64,000 nucleotides of DNA, taken from NCBI GenBank assembly GCA_024643725.1, contig JAHEMJ010000012.1, forward strand, positions 124,001 through 188,000. Reading direction: 5' to 3'. Of this stretch, positions 34,184 through 44,050 are shown in pieces; within the stretch, counting starts at the first letter, position 1; each line of letters starts with the position of its first letter. Position numbers and translations under genes: made by a program. Below the pieces are notes generated by a model, which was given only the letters and a program-made list of their open reading frames with translations, did no database searches and was not told the origin of the DNA. The stretch comes from Crocinitomicaceae bacterium. Its GTDB lineage: Bacteria > Bacteroidota > Bacteroidia > Flavobacteriales_D > Crocinitomicaceae.

Positions 34184-36814
34184 ATGGAAATCGGGAAAAC
34201 GTATGAACCGCAGAAAGCGGAAGAAAGATGGTATAAACATTGGTTGGATAATGGGTATTTTCACTCTGTCCCTGACCATCGTGAACCATACACAATTGTC
34301 ATTCCCCCTCCAAATGTAACAGGTGTCCTACACATGGGGCACATGTTGAATAACACCATACAAGATGTCCTAGTTCGACGTGCTCGAATGCTTGGAAAAA
34401 ATGCGTGCTGGGTACCTGGGACAGATCACGCTTCTATTGCAACAGAGGCAAAGGTTGTTCAGAAATTACGTCAGGAAGGAATCAAAAAATCAGATTTAAC
34501 GCGAGAGGAATTCTTGCAACATGCGTTCGAATGGAAAGATAAGCATGGAGGAATCATTTTAGAGCAATTAAAAAAATTAGGAGCGTCTTGTGACTGGGAA
34601 CGCACACATTTTACCATGGACAAAGAATATTCTGAGTCCGTTATCAATGTCTTCATGGACTTGTACGCAAAGGGTAAAATTTACCGTGGTGTTCGTATGG
34701 TCAATTGGGATCCAGAGGCGTTAACGGCTGTTTCGGATGAAGAAGTGAATTACAAAGAAGTAAATTCACGCTTGTTCTATGTTCGTTATAAAATCATGGA
34801 TACCACAGATGAATGGGTGACCATTGCAACAACTCGTCCAGAAACGATTTTAGGAGATACAGCGATTTGTGTGAATCCTTCGGATGAACGCTACCAAAAG
34901 TTAATTGGAAAAAAAGCCTTAGTTCCAATCATCAACCGCGAGATTCCAATCATTGCAGACGATTACGTCGACAAAGAATTTGGTACGGGATGTTTGAAAG
35001 TGACCCCAGCACACGATACGAATGACTACGAATTAGGAAGAAAATACAATTTGCCTTCCATTGACTTGTTTAACGATAATGGAACATTAAACGATCACGG
35101 AGCACATTATGCTGGAAAAGATCGTTTTGATGTCCGCAAAGAAATTGAAAAGGAACTTGATGAGAAAGGATACTTGGTGAAAACCGAGGACATCATCAAT
35201 AAAGTAGGGTTTTCAGAGCGAACGAATGCTGTGATTGAACCAAAATTGTCGATGCAGTGGTTTGTTTCAATGAAAGAACTTGCTCAGCCGGCTTTGGATA
35301 ATGTCATGAACGGTAACATTCAGTTTCATCCGGATAAATTTAAAAATACGTATCGCCATTGGATGGAAAACGTTAAGGACTGGTGTATTTCGCGTCAATT
35401 GTGGTGGGGACACCGAATTCCTGCGTGGTACTTTGGTAACCGTCCAGATGATTTTGTTGTCGCGAAAACGAAGGGAGAAGCGTTGCGTTTGGCAAGTGAA
35501 AAAGCTGGCCGCGAAATGCTAGAAAGCGAATTAAATCAAGATGAGGATGTGTTGGATACATGGTTTTCAAGTTGGTTATGGCCAATCTCTGTATTCAATG
35601 GATTAACACAGCCGGAAAACGAAGAAATTAAATACTATTATCCAACGAATGACCTCGTTACAGCACCGGAAATTATGTTTTTCTGGGTGGCGAGAATGGT
35701 CATTGCTGGATATGAATATTTGGGCGATCTGCCATTTAAAAACGTTTATTACACGGGGATTGTACGTGATAAACTTGGACGAAAAATGTCCAAATCATTA
35801 GGGAATTCGCCAGATCCAATTGAGTTAATCGAAAAGTTTGGTGCGGATGGTGTCCGTGTGGGAATCTTAATTTCTTCACCAGCAGGAAATGATTTGCCGT
35901 TCGACAGCTCTCAATGTGAGCAAGGTAGAAATTTCACGAATAAAGTGTGGAATGCTTATCGCTTGGTTTCGTCTTGGGAAGTGCGTGATATTGAACAGCC
36001 ATTATCTTCCATCGTGGCGATTGACTGGTTTGAAAGTCGCTTCCAAAAAGTATTGGTTGAAATCAATGACCAATTTGATAAATTCCGAATTTCAGATGCG
36101 TTAATGGCCATCTATAAATTGGTTTGGGATGATTTCTGTTCTTGGTACTTGGAAATGATCAAACCTGGTTACGAGCAGCCAATTGATCGAGTTACGCTCG
36201 AGAAAACAAAATACTTCTTCGAACAATTATTGAAAGTGATGCATCCTTTTACTCCATTTGTATCGGAGGAATTGTGGCACGCTTTAAACGAACGCAAGGA
36301 AGGAGAGGATATCGTTATCTCTGCATGGCCAACGGTGCAAGGAATGGATCAGTCTGTTTTGACTGGATTTGAAAAAGCAGAGAAAATTATTTCACACATT
36401 CGAACCATTCGAAAAAACAACAACATTGCCAATAAAGTGAAATTGGAAATGTATGTTCGCGCGGATGCTTCCATTCAAACAAATTTCGATGCGGTGATTA
36501 CTAAAATGGGTAATTTGTCTGTTTTTGAATACGTTACTGAAAAAATGCAACAAGCAAATTCCTTTATTGTGGAAGGAATCGAATACTTTATTCCTTTTGG
36601 AGATTCAGTGGATGTAGCTGCAGAAATCAAGAAAATGGAAGAGGAGTTGAAGTACACACAAGGATTCTTGAAAAGTGTACAGGGGAAATTGTCAAATGAG
36701 CGTTTCGTCGCTGGTGCCCCTGCTCAAGTTCTTGACTTAGAACGTAAAAAGGAGGCTGACGCCCTTGGTAAAATTCAATTGTTGGAAGAGAAATTAGCTT
36801 CGTTAAAAGCGTAA
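34184..36814 (+). CDS. valS: Valyl-tRNA synthetase
   Basis: ValS charges tRNA(Val) and edits mischarged threonine. The 876-residue protein has the class I HIGH motif as HMGH at residues 50-53 and KMSKS at 534-538. An editing (CP1) domain lies between them, with [15 protein letters not shown] near 215-230. An anticodon-binding domain follows, and a C-terminal coiled coil (about 810-876) ends the protein. Length and domain order are normal. Its stop is directly next to the stop of the convergent OmpA-family gene. Confidence 0.97.
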   Translation: MEIGKTYEPQKAEERWYKHWLDNGYFHSVPDHREPYTIVIPPPNVTGVLHMGHMLNNTIQDVLVRRARMLGKNACWVPGTDHASIATEAKVVQKLRQEGIKKSDLTREEFLQHAFEWKDKHGGIILEQLKKLGASCDWERTHFTMDKEYSESVINVFMDLYAKGKIYRGVRMVNWDPEALTAVSDEEVNYKEVNSRLFYVRYKIMDTTDEWVTIATTRPETILGDTAICVNPSDERYQKLIGKKALVPIINREIPIIADDYVDKEFGTGCLKVTPAHDTNDYELGRKYNLPSIDLFNDNGTLNDHGAHYAGKDRFDVRKEIEKELDEKGYLVKTEDIINKVGFSERTNAVIEPKLSMQWFVSMKELAQPALDNVMNGNIQFHPDKFKNTYRHWMENVKDWCISRQLWWGHRIPAWYFGNRPDDFVVAKTKGEALRLASEKAGREMLESELNQDEDVLDTWFSSWLWPISVFNGLTQPENEEIKYYYPTNDLVTAPEIMFFWVARMVIAGYEYLGDLPFKNVYYTGIVRDKLGRKMSKSLGNSPDPIELIEKFGADGVRVGILISSPAGNDLPFDSSQCEQGRNFTNKVWNAYRLVSSWEVRDIEQPLSSIVAIDWFESRFQKVLVEINDQFDKFRISDALMAIYKLVWDDFCSWYLEMIKPGYEQPIDRVTLEKTKYFFEQLLKVMHPFTPFVSEELWHALNERKEGEDIVISAWPTVQGMDQSVLTGFEKAEKIISHIRTIRKNNNIANKVKLEMYVRADASIQTNFDAVITKMGNLSVFEYVTEKMQQANSFIVEGIEYFIPFGDSVDVAAEIKKMEEELKYTQGFLKSVQGKLSNERFVAGAPAQVLDLERKKEADALGKIQLLEEKLASLKA

Positions 36815-37666
36815 TTAAACAAATCGAAAGTCCACTCTGCGGTTCTTTTGCTTGCCTTCTGGCGTGTCGTTGCGATCTACGGGTTCTTTTTCGCCCTTGA
36901 AGTCAATTTCAACCCTCGACTTCGGTAAACCATGTTGCTCGAAGAAATGCAACAAAGCTGCAGCCCTGCGTTGGGATAGGCCAACGTTATAGGCGTCCGA
37001 ACCATCTGAATCGGTATGTCCTGTGATTAATATTCTTAAATCCGAATGACTTTTTACCATGCGAATCATTTCGATGAGGTAAGCTTCGTATTCTTTTTTG
37101 ACAGAATCTTTTCCGTAATCAAAATAAATGGGATCAAATTTGAAGGCCTTCAGCTCTTCCAAACGTTTTTCAGGGGAAGAAATACCATCCTTCAATTCCT
37201 GTTGGAATTTGTCTAATTGATTTTCTGTTAAAATGTTTGGTGTGTTTTCTTGGATATTGAAATTGGCTCGATAAAGGGTTAATTTCGATTTTCCATTTTT
37301 AACTGTCCCAATTAAATAACCTTTCTTTGCGTCGAATTGTAAGGAGTATTGCTGCTTTGCTGGGATAACCGCATTTTTGGATTTTTGGGATACGGTCGAT
37401 TCTGAAATCTCCAATTGACCGTCTGGCAAAACTTTCCCTACAATGTCGTAAATGTAATACTGATGCAAGGAAAAATCTTCGCGACGTATTTTGCCATCAA
37501 TCATTCCTTTGACGATGGTCATATCAAGGTAAATCCAAGAACGTTGAGCGTCTGCCGAATTGTCCGCATTTTCGCTTGAATACAATCCTTGCCAAGTCCC
37601 CGAGAGTTTTTGGGCTTGAATCACGTTTAGCGAAAACAGAAAACAAATCAGCAAGAATAGTTTCAT
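36815..37666 (-). CDS. OmpA-family outer-membrane/periplasmic protein
   Basis: This 283-residue protein has a signal peptide (ending NVIQAQ). A beta-rich N-terminal domain of about 130 residues has no family I can name. An OmpA-like peptidoglycan-binding domain spans about 180-283, containing ITGHTDSDGSDAYNVGLSQRRAAAL and the end NRRVDFRF. The OmpA domain binds diaminopimelate in the cell wall and anchors the outer membrane. The gene is transcribed alone and lies back to back with the peroxidase gene. Confidence 0.85.
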   Translation of the reverse strand: MKLFLLICFLFSLNVIQAQKLSGTWQGLYSSENADNSADAQRSWIYLDMTIVKGMIDGKIRREDFSLHQYYIYDIVGKVLPDGQLEISESTVSQKSKNAVIPAKQQYSLQFDAKKGYLIGTVKNGKSKLTLYRANFNIQENTPNILTENQLDKFQQELKDGISSPEKRLEELKAFKFDPIYFDYGKDSVKKEYEAYLIEMIRMVKSHSDLRILITGHTDSDGSDAYNVGLSQRRAAALLHFFEQHGLPKSRVEIDFKGEKEPVDRNDTPEGKQKNRRVDFRFV

Positions 37667-37712
37667 GTCTTTTTATTCGTAATCGGCCAAAAAATGTTCC
37701 AAAAATTCGAAC

Positions 37713-37720
37713 TATCTTCG
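37713..37720 (+). promoter_or_regulatory. Weak -7 box variant TATCTTCG
   Basis: This is one base from TAnnTTTG, 29 bases before the peroxidase ATG. Confidence 0.25.
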
Positions 37721-37749
37721 ATGTCAAATGTTTAAAAAAGAAAACACAC

Positions 37750-38283
37750 ATGAAAACACTATTTTTATTCATTTCAATATTAAGCCTCATGATCACTGCG
37801 GAGAAACAAGACATCTACCAATTTAAGGTGAAAGATATTCACGGTAAGACCTTTGATTTTGCTGATTTGAAAGGTAAGAAAATCATGATTGTGAATACCG
37901 CTTCAAAATGTGGATTGACCCCTCAATATGAGAAGTTAGAAGCGTTGTACGAAAAATATAAAAACAAGAATTTTATCATCGTGGGATTCCCTGCGAATGA
38001 TTTTATGTCCCAAGAACCAGGTTCGAATGAGGAGATTGAGAGTTTTTGTAAATTGAATTACGGTGTGACATTCCCCATGATGTCAAAAATATCAGTGAAA
38101 GGAAAGGATATGCATCCAGTGTATCAATTCTTGACGGAAAAAAGTAAAAATGGACTGGAGGATAATAAAGTAGAATGGAATTTTCAGAAGTACCTAATTG
38201 ATGAAAATGGACACTTAGCCATGGTGATTTCTCCTCGCATTCAGCCGGATGACGCATCGATTACCTCTTGGATAGAAAAATAG
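37750..38283 (+). CDS. Glutathione-peroxidase-family (thioredoxin-type) peroxidase
   Basis: This 177-residue peroxidase reduces hydroperoxides. It begins with a hydrophobic segment (residues 2-17) that may be an export signal without a clear cleavage site. The peroxidatic Cys is C54 in NTASKCGL; it is Cys and not selenocysteine. A further Cys in IESFCKLNYG may act as the resolving residue, as in thioredoxin-dependent members. The WNF motif near the C-terminus is present. The usual catalytic Gln in FPxNQF is Asp here (D84, FPANDF). The ATG at 37750 follows a promoter-like box; an upstream extension to 37576 would be antisense to the OmpA gene. Confidence 0.88.
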   Translation: MKTLFLFISILSLMITAEKQDIYQFKVKDIHGKTFDFADLKGKKIMIVNTASKCGLTPQYEKLEALYEKYKNKNFIIVGFPANDFMSQEPGSNEEIESFCKLNYGVTFPMMSKISVKGKDMHPVYQFLTEKSKNGLEDNKVEWNFQKYLIDENGHLAMVISPRIQPDDASITSWIEK

Positions 38284-38342
38284 TTCAAATCGTTGAAATT
38301 TTGTTGATAAGTTAAGGCTTTGAAGCCCTTGTCAATCCATGT

Positions 38343-38360
38343 AAAAGCCTAGCTTTTTCT
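38343..38360 (+). terminator. Short terminator-like hairpin before gyrB
   Basis: AAAAGC (38343-38348) pairs with GCTTTT (38352-38357) around CTA, followed by a T-rich run. It could end the peroxidase transcript just ahead of the gyrB promoter box. The stem is short. Confidence 0.45.
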
Positions 38361-38368
38361 TATTTTTG
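38361..38368 (+). promoter_or_regulatory. -7 box TATTTTTG for gyrB
   Basis: This exact TAnnTTTG match lies 40 bases before the gyrB ATG, right after the terminator-like hairpin. Confidence 0.5.
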
Positions 38369-38390
38369 TTTGACTTGATAAAAGTGATAA

Positions 38391-40361
<1,971 letters not shown>

Positions 40362-40362
40362 G

Positions 40363-41139
40363 ATGCCTCGATTCAATATAAAGCCAGTATTGGGAAGTTC
40401 ATTCTTAGTACTGGCTTTTTTCTTGTCATTTGGTTTTCAAAATAGGACATTCAACACAAGTCATTATCCCCTGGAAACACCGATGTTAGAACAGGGAGAT
40501 GTTTATGTGAAGCACACCGGTTATGCATTTGTTTACAATGAAGTACATGAACAAGCCAAATGGGTCGCTTATTGTTTAACTAAAAAAGAGGCGTTGGGAA
40601 CATTTGAGCGCTCAGATCATTTTATTGAGGATCCTAGTGTACAAACAGGCACAGCAACGAACGCAGACTATGCGAAGAGTGGATATGACCGTGGACACTT
40701 AGCTCCAGCGGCTGATATGAGGTGGTCGGAATCGGCCATGGATGAATCCTTCTTTTATAGTAATATGAGTCCACAATTGCCTGCTTTCAATCGAGGAATA
40801 TGGAAAAAACTGGAAGAACAAGTACGGGATTGGGCGCTCGCAATGGATTCAATCCTAATTGTAACAGGGCCAATTTTAACTGAATCCTTGCCAACGATTG
40901 GCGTGAACAAAGTCAGCGTTCCCAAATACTATTACAAAGCTATTTTGGATTTTAAAGGAACACATTCGAAAGCAATTGCCTTCGTGATGCCAAATCAAGG
41001 TTCAAAAGAACCATTGATGAATTTTGCGATTTCGATTGACGCTTTGGAAAAATTGACAGGAATCAATTTCTTTTATCAACTGGACGATTCTTTGGAACAG
41101 GACATCGAAGCAAAAGCCTGTCAAACTTGTTGGCCATAA
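40363..41139 (+). CDS. Exported DNA/RNA non-specific endonuclease (NUC1 type)
   Basis: This 258-residue protein has a signal-like N-terminus (residues 9-27 hydrophobic) and a beta-beta-alpha-metal nuclease domain. The catalytic His is in DRGHLAPAADM near residue 107, and the metal-binding Asn in FNRGIWKKLE near 148. Enzymes of this family degrade single- and double-stranded DNA and RNA, probably outside the cytoplasm here. It starts one base after gyrB, so it is translated from the gyrB transcript. An in-frame upstream ATG lies inside gyrB and is not used. Confidence 0.87.
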   Translation: MPRFNIKPVLGSSFLVLAFFLSFGFQNRTFNTSHYPLETPMLEQGDVYVKHTGYAFVYNEVHEQAKWVAYCLTKKEALGTFERSDHFIEDPSVQTGTATNADYAKSGYDRGHLAPAADMRWSESAMDESFFYSNMSPQLPAFNRGIWKKLEEQVRDWALAMDSILIVTGPILTESLPTIGVNKVSVPKYYYKAILDFKGTHSKAIAFVMPNQGSKEPLMNFAISIDALEKLTGINFFYQLDDSLEQDIEAKACQTCWP

Positions 41140-41166
41140 AAAAAACCGCACGAGGCGGTTTTTTCT
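41138..41166. terminator. Bidirectional rho-independent terminator
   Basis: AACCGC (41144-41149) pairs with GCGGTT (41155-41160) around ACGAG, extended by flanking A and T runs. It ends the gyrB-nuclease transcript and serves the convergent gcvH gene from the other strand. Confidence 0.85.
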
Positions 41167-41186
41167 TTTTGTTTGATCCTAATTAA

Positions 41187-41564
41187 TTAGTGAATCAATC
41201 CTTTATATGCTTCTGCGTCCAATAATCCGTCGTATTGCGATGCATCCGTTAATTTCACTTTGATCATCCATCCTTCTCCATAAGGGTCAGAGTTCACCAA
41301 TTCTGGGTTTCCTTCCAAAGCCTCGTTGAATTCAAGAATTTCTCCGCTCACAGGCATAAACAAATCTGAAACTGTTTTTACTGCTTCTACGCTTCCAAAC
41401 ACTTCTTCTTGATCCAATGTTTCACCGATTGTTTCGATTTCAACATAAACGATATCACCCAATTCACTTTGAGCAAATTCTGTAATCCCTACAATGGCAA
41501 CATCTCCGTCGATTTTTACCCATTCGTGGTCTTTCGTGTACTTTAATTCTGATGGAATATTCAT
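41187..41564 (-). CDS. gcvH: Glycine cleavage system H protein
   Basis: GcvH carries the aminomethyl group on a lipoyl arm between the P and T proteins of glycine cleavage. The 125-residue protein is of standard length, with the lipoyl-lysine at K63 in [13 protein letters not shown] chose the ATG at 41564 ([10 protein letters not shown]), which matches the family's start. An upstream extension would run through the promoter box. The other glycine-cleavage genes are not in the window. Confidence 0.95.
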   Translation of the reverse strand: MNIPSELKYTKDHEWVKIDGDVAIVGITEFAQSELGDIVYVEIETIGETLDQEEVFGSVEAVKTVSDLFMPVSGEILEFNEALEGNPELVNSDPYGEGWMIKVKLTDASQYDGLLDAEAYKGLIH

Positions 41565-41581
41565 GACAATTTTGATTTGTA

Positions 41582-41589
41582 CAAATGTA
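41582..41589 (-). promoter_or_regulatory. -7 box TACATTTG for gcvH
   Basis: This exact TAnnTTTG match lies 17 bases before the gcvH ATG on the minus strand. Confidence 0.55.
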
Positions 41590-41635
41590 ACAATTTTGTT
41601 CGGTTGATTCAAGCCTGTGGAAAAGACTTTATAAT

Positions 41636-41643
41636 TACCTTTG
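41636..41643 (+). promoter_or_regulatory. -7 box TACCTTTG for prfB
   Basis: This exact TAnnTTTG match lies four bases before the prfB ATG, so the mRNA probably has little or no leader. Confidence 0.6.
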
Positions 41644-41647
41644 CACC

Positions 41648-42730
41648 ATGACTATCGAACAATACAAAGACTTGTTAAAGCGCGTTGAAGGCATTCAAAA
41701 CTACTTGAAAATCGAGGAGAAACGAATGCGGTTAAAAGAAGAAGAGCTTAAAACACAAGATCCTTCGTTTTGGGATGATCCAAAAAAGGCGGAATCACAT
41801 ATGAAATCCATTCGTGGGCTTAAGTTCTGGGTGGAAACATTTGATCGCGTTAGCACTTCTGTTTCTGATTTAGAAGTGGTCATGGAATTTGTCAAAGAAG
41901 GAATGTCAACCGAGGCAGAATTAGAGCAACAATTCCAAGTGATTTTAGCGGAAATTGAAGAGTTAGAATTGAAAAACATGCTTTCAGGGGAAGAGGATGC
42001 ATTAAGTGCCGTTCTTCAAATCACTGCCGGTGCTGGTGGGACAGAAAGTTGTGATTGGGCGTCTATGTTGATGCGTATGTACCTCATGTGGGGACAGAAA
42101 AAAGGGTATAAAATTACGGAATTGAACTTTCAAGAAGGTGATGTTGCCGGTGTTAAAACCGTTACGTTGGAACTAGAGGGTGAATTTGCATTTGGTTATT
42201 TGAAAGGAGAAAATGGTGTGCACCGCTTGGTTCGAATTTCACCATTCGATTCCAATGCGAAACGTCATACATCGTTTGTATCGGTATACGTTTATCCTCT
42301 TGTGGATGATAACATCGAAATTCACATCAACCCTGCGGATGTTTCTTTTGAAACGTTTAGATCGGGTGGAGCTGGTGGACAAAACGTGAACAAGGTCGAA
42401 ACTGCCGTGCGCTTGCGACATGCCCCATCTGGAATCATCATTGAAAACTCGGAGTCAAGGTCACAGCTAGCGAATAAGGAAAAAGCCATGCAATTATTAC
42501 GCTCACAGTTATACGAATTAGAATTGCGCGAACGCATGGAAAAACGCAGTGAAATTGAAGCGGGTAAAAAGAAAATAGAGTGGGGAAGTCAAATTCGAAA
42601 TTATGTCATGCAACCCTATAAGCTAGTGAAGGACGTTCGCACCGGAACAGAGACGAGTGATGTTGATGCGGTGATGGATGGTGGATTAGATCCTTTCTTG
42701 AAGTCCTTTTTAATGATGTACGGTTCCTAA
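41648..42730 (+). CDS. prfB: Peptide chain release factor 2
   Basis: RF2 ends translation at UGA and UAA. The 360-residue protein has the stop-recognition tripeptide SPF in [13 protein letters not shown], and the catalytic GGQ at residues 243-245. The reading frame is continuous from the ATG: the codons in the region where most bacteria have the CUU-UGA frameshift read NYLKIEE (TAC TTG AAA) without a stop. The promoter box four bases upstream rules out an earlier start in another frame. It overlaps the convergent murF by four bases. Confidence 0.96.
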   Translation: MTIEQYKDLLKRVEGIQNYLKIEEKRMRLKEEELKTQDPSFWDDPKKAESHMKSIRGLKFWVETFDRVSTSVSDLEVVMEFVKEGMSTEAELEQQFQVILAEIEELELKNMLSGEEDALSAVLQITAGAGGTESCDWASMLMRMYLMWGQKKGYKITELNFQEGDVAGVKTVTLELEGEFAFGYLKGENGVHRLVRISPFDSNAKRHTSFVSVYVYPLVDDNIEIHINPADVSFETFRSGGAGGQNVNKVETAVRLRHAPSGIIIENSESRSQLANKEKAMQLLRSQLYELELRERMEKRSEIEAGKKKIEWGSQIRNYVMQPYKLVKDVRTGTETSDVDAVMDGGLDPFLKSFLMMYGS

Positions 42731-44004
42731 AGCAAAGGGAGTATTTTCTCTAAAGCAATTCCCCTAGAACCTTTCAGTAATATCAGTTGATTTTGTAGTG
42801 CAATTGTTGGCCATTGTTCGATGAGGTCTTGCGTTGTTGTATATCCCTTGTCGTTCAAACCTTTAAAAATTGGACCTACAGTGATAAAGTGAAGTTCATG
42901 TTCTCGGCAGAAGTTGAGTATTGCTTCGTGTTCTGAAAGACCGTCACTTCCTAATTCAAGCATGTCTCCGAGAATGACCGTTTTCGTGCCTTCTACTATA
43001 TCTACAAAGGACTCCAAAGCGGATTTCATACTCGAAGGATTGGCATTATAACAGTCCACAATGACCGTATTTTTATCTGTTTTGGTCACTTGACTGCGAT
43101 TGTTCTGCGGAATGTACCCTTCAATTGCCGCATTGATATCCGTTGGATTCACTTGGAAAATATTTCCAAAGGTGATCGCTGCCAGGAAATTATTAAAATT
43201 GTATTTTCCGACCAAATGTGTATGAAGAGTAGGAGAGTGGTAATCGTGATTGTGCCATGAAAAATGGACAAAAGGATCTAAGTAAGCCAATTCCCCCACA
43301 ATCAATGCATCTGGATGACTTCCAAATGTAATAAGTGGAAGTGGATAGTTTTGACAAGCGTTCATTAAAATAGAATCGTCCATACAGGCGAATAATACAC
43401 CTCCTTTTTGTTGAACGGATGCGTACAATTCTGTTTTCGTTTTTAACACACCTTCAAAATTGATAAAGCCTTCTAAATGTGCTTTCCCAATATTCGTAAT
43501 GATGCCATGAGTAGGATCCGCTATATTACATAATTCGGCAATGTCTCCTGGTTTATTTGCCCCCATTTCTATTATCGCAAGATCGTGCGAAGCATTTAGT
43601 CGAAGTAAAGTTAATGGAACACCAATGTGATTGTTCAAATTACCAATGGTGCAAAGGGCATTGTATTTTTTTGAAAGAACGGCATGAATGAGTTCTTTAG
43701 TGCTTGTTTTACCGTTACTACCGGTGATTCCAATTACAGGAATATCGAAGCGATCACGATGGAATCGCGCGAGTGATTGTAGGAAAAGAAGCGAGTTTGG
43801 AACTTGAAATATGGAGTGATTATCTGCAAATCCATCTTCGTCAACAATGGCAAATTTGGCGCCTGCTTCTATCGCTTGGGTTGCAAATATGTTACCATTG
43901 AACTGATCTCCTTTTAGGGCGATGAAAAGACAATCTTTTTGGATGTTACGGGTATCGGTACAAATACCTGAACTTTGATAAAAGAGTTCGAATAATTTTT
44001 CCAT
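42727..44004 (-). CDS. murF: UDP-N-acetylmuramoyl-tripeptide--D-alanyl-D-alanine ligase
   Basis: MurF adds D-Ala-D-Ala to the UDP-MurNAc-tripeptide, the last cytosolic step of peptidoglycan precursor synthesis. The 425-residue Mur ligase has the ATP-binding loop [13 protein letters not shown] near residue 90, [13 protein letters not shown], and the C-terminal segment [14 protein letters not shown]. The ATG at 44004 is used because gldJ's terminator lies 13 bases upstream, so murF needs its own promoter; a CAATTTTG box lies four bases before the ATG. A gldJ-murF neighbourhood occurs in other Flavobacteriales. Confidence 0.95.
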   Translation of the reverse strand: MEKLFELFYQSSGICTDTRNIQKDCLFIALKGDQFNGNIFATQAIEAGAKFAIVDEDGFADNHSIFQVPNSLLFLQSLARFHRDRFDIPVIGITGSNGKTSTKELIHAVLSKKYNALCTIGNLNNHIGVPLTLLRLNASHDLAIIEMGANKPGDIAELCNIADPTHGIITNIGKAHLEGFINFEGVLKTKTELYASVQQKGGVLFACMDDSILMNACQNYPLPLITFGSHPDALIVGELAYLDPFVHFSWHNHDYHSPTLHTHLVGKYNFNNFLAAITFGNIFQVNPTDINAAIEGYIPQNNRSQVTKTDKNTVIVDCYNANPSSMKSALESFVDIVEGTKTVILGDMLELGSDGLSEHEAILNFCREHELHFITVGPIFKGLNDKGYTTTQDLIEQWPTIALQNQLILLKGSRGIALEKILPLL

Positions 44005-44008
44005 GTTG

Positions 44009-44016
44009 CAAAATTG
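44009..44016 (-). promoter_or_regulatory. -7 box variant CAATTTTG for murF
   Basis: This is one base from TAnnTTTG, four bases before the murF ATG and directly after the gldJ terminator. Confidence 0.35.
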
Positions 44017-44046
44017 CAAAAAAAAAGCCCGATTGCTCGGGCTTTA
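44017..44046 (-). terminator. Rho-independent terminator of gldJ
   Basis: On the minus strand AAAGCCCGA pairs with TCGGGCTTT around a four-base loop, followed by a run of T (44023-44017). It lies just after the gldJ stop and 13 bases before the murF start. Confidence 0.85.
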
Positions 44047-44050
44047 TAAA

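Noticed and set aside
37576..37749. An upstream extension of the peroxidase gene by 58 residues.
   Set aside because: It runs antisense through the start of the OmpA-family gene, is not hydrophobic or conserved-looking, and precedes a normal ATG.
37750..38283. A possible selenocysteine in the peroxidase.
   Set aside because: The peroxidatic codon is TGT (Cys54), not TGA, and no SECIS-like hairpin was seen.
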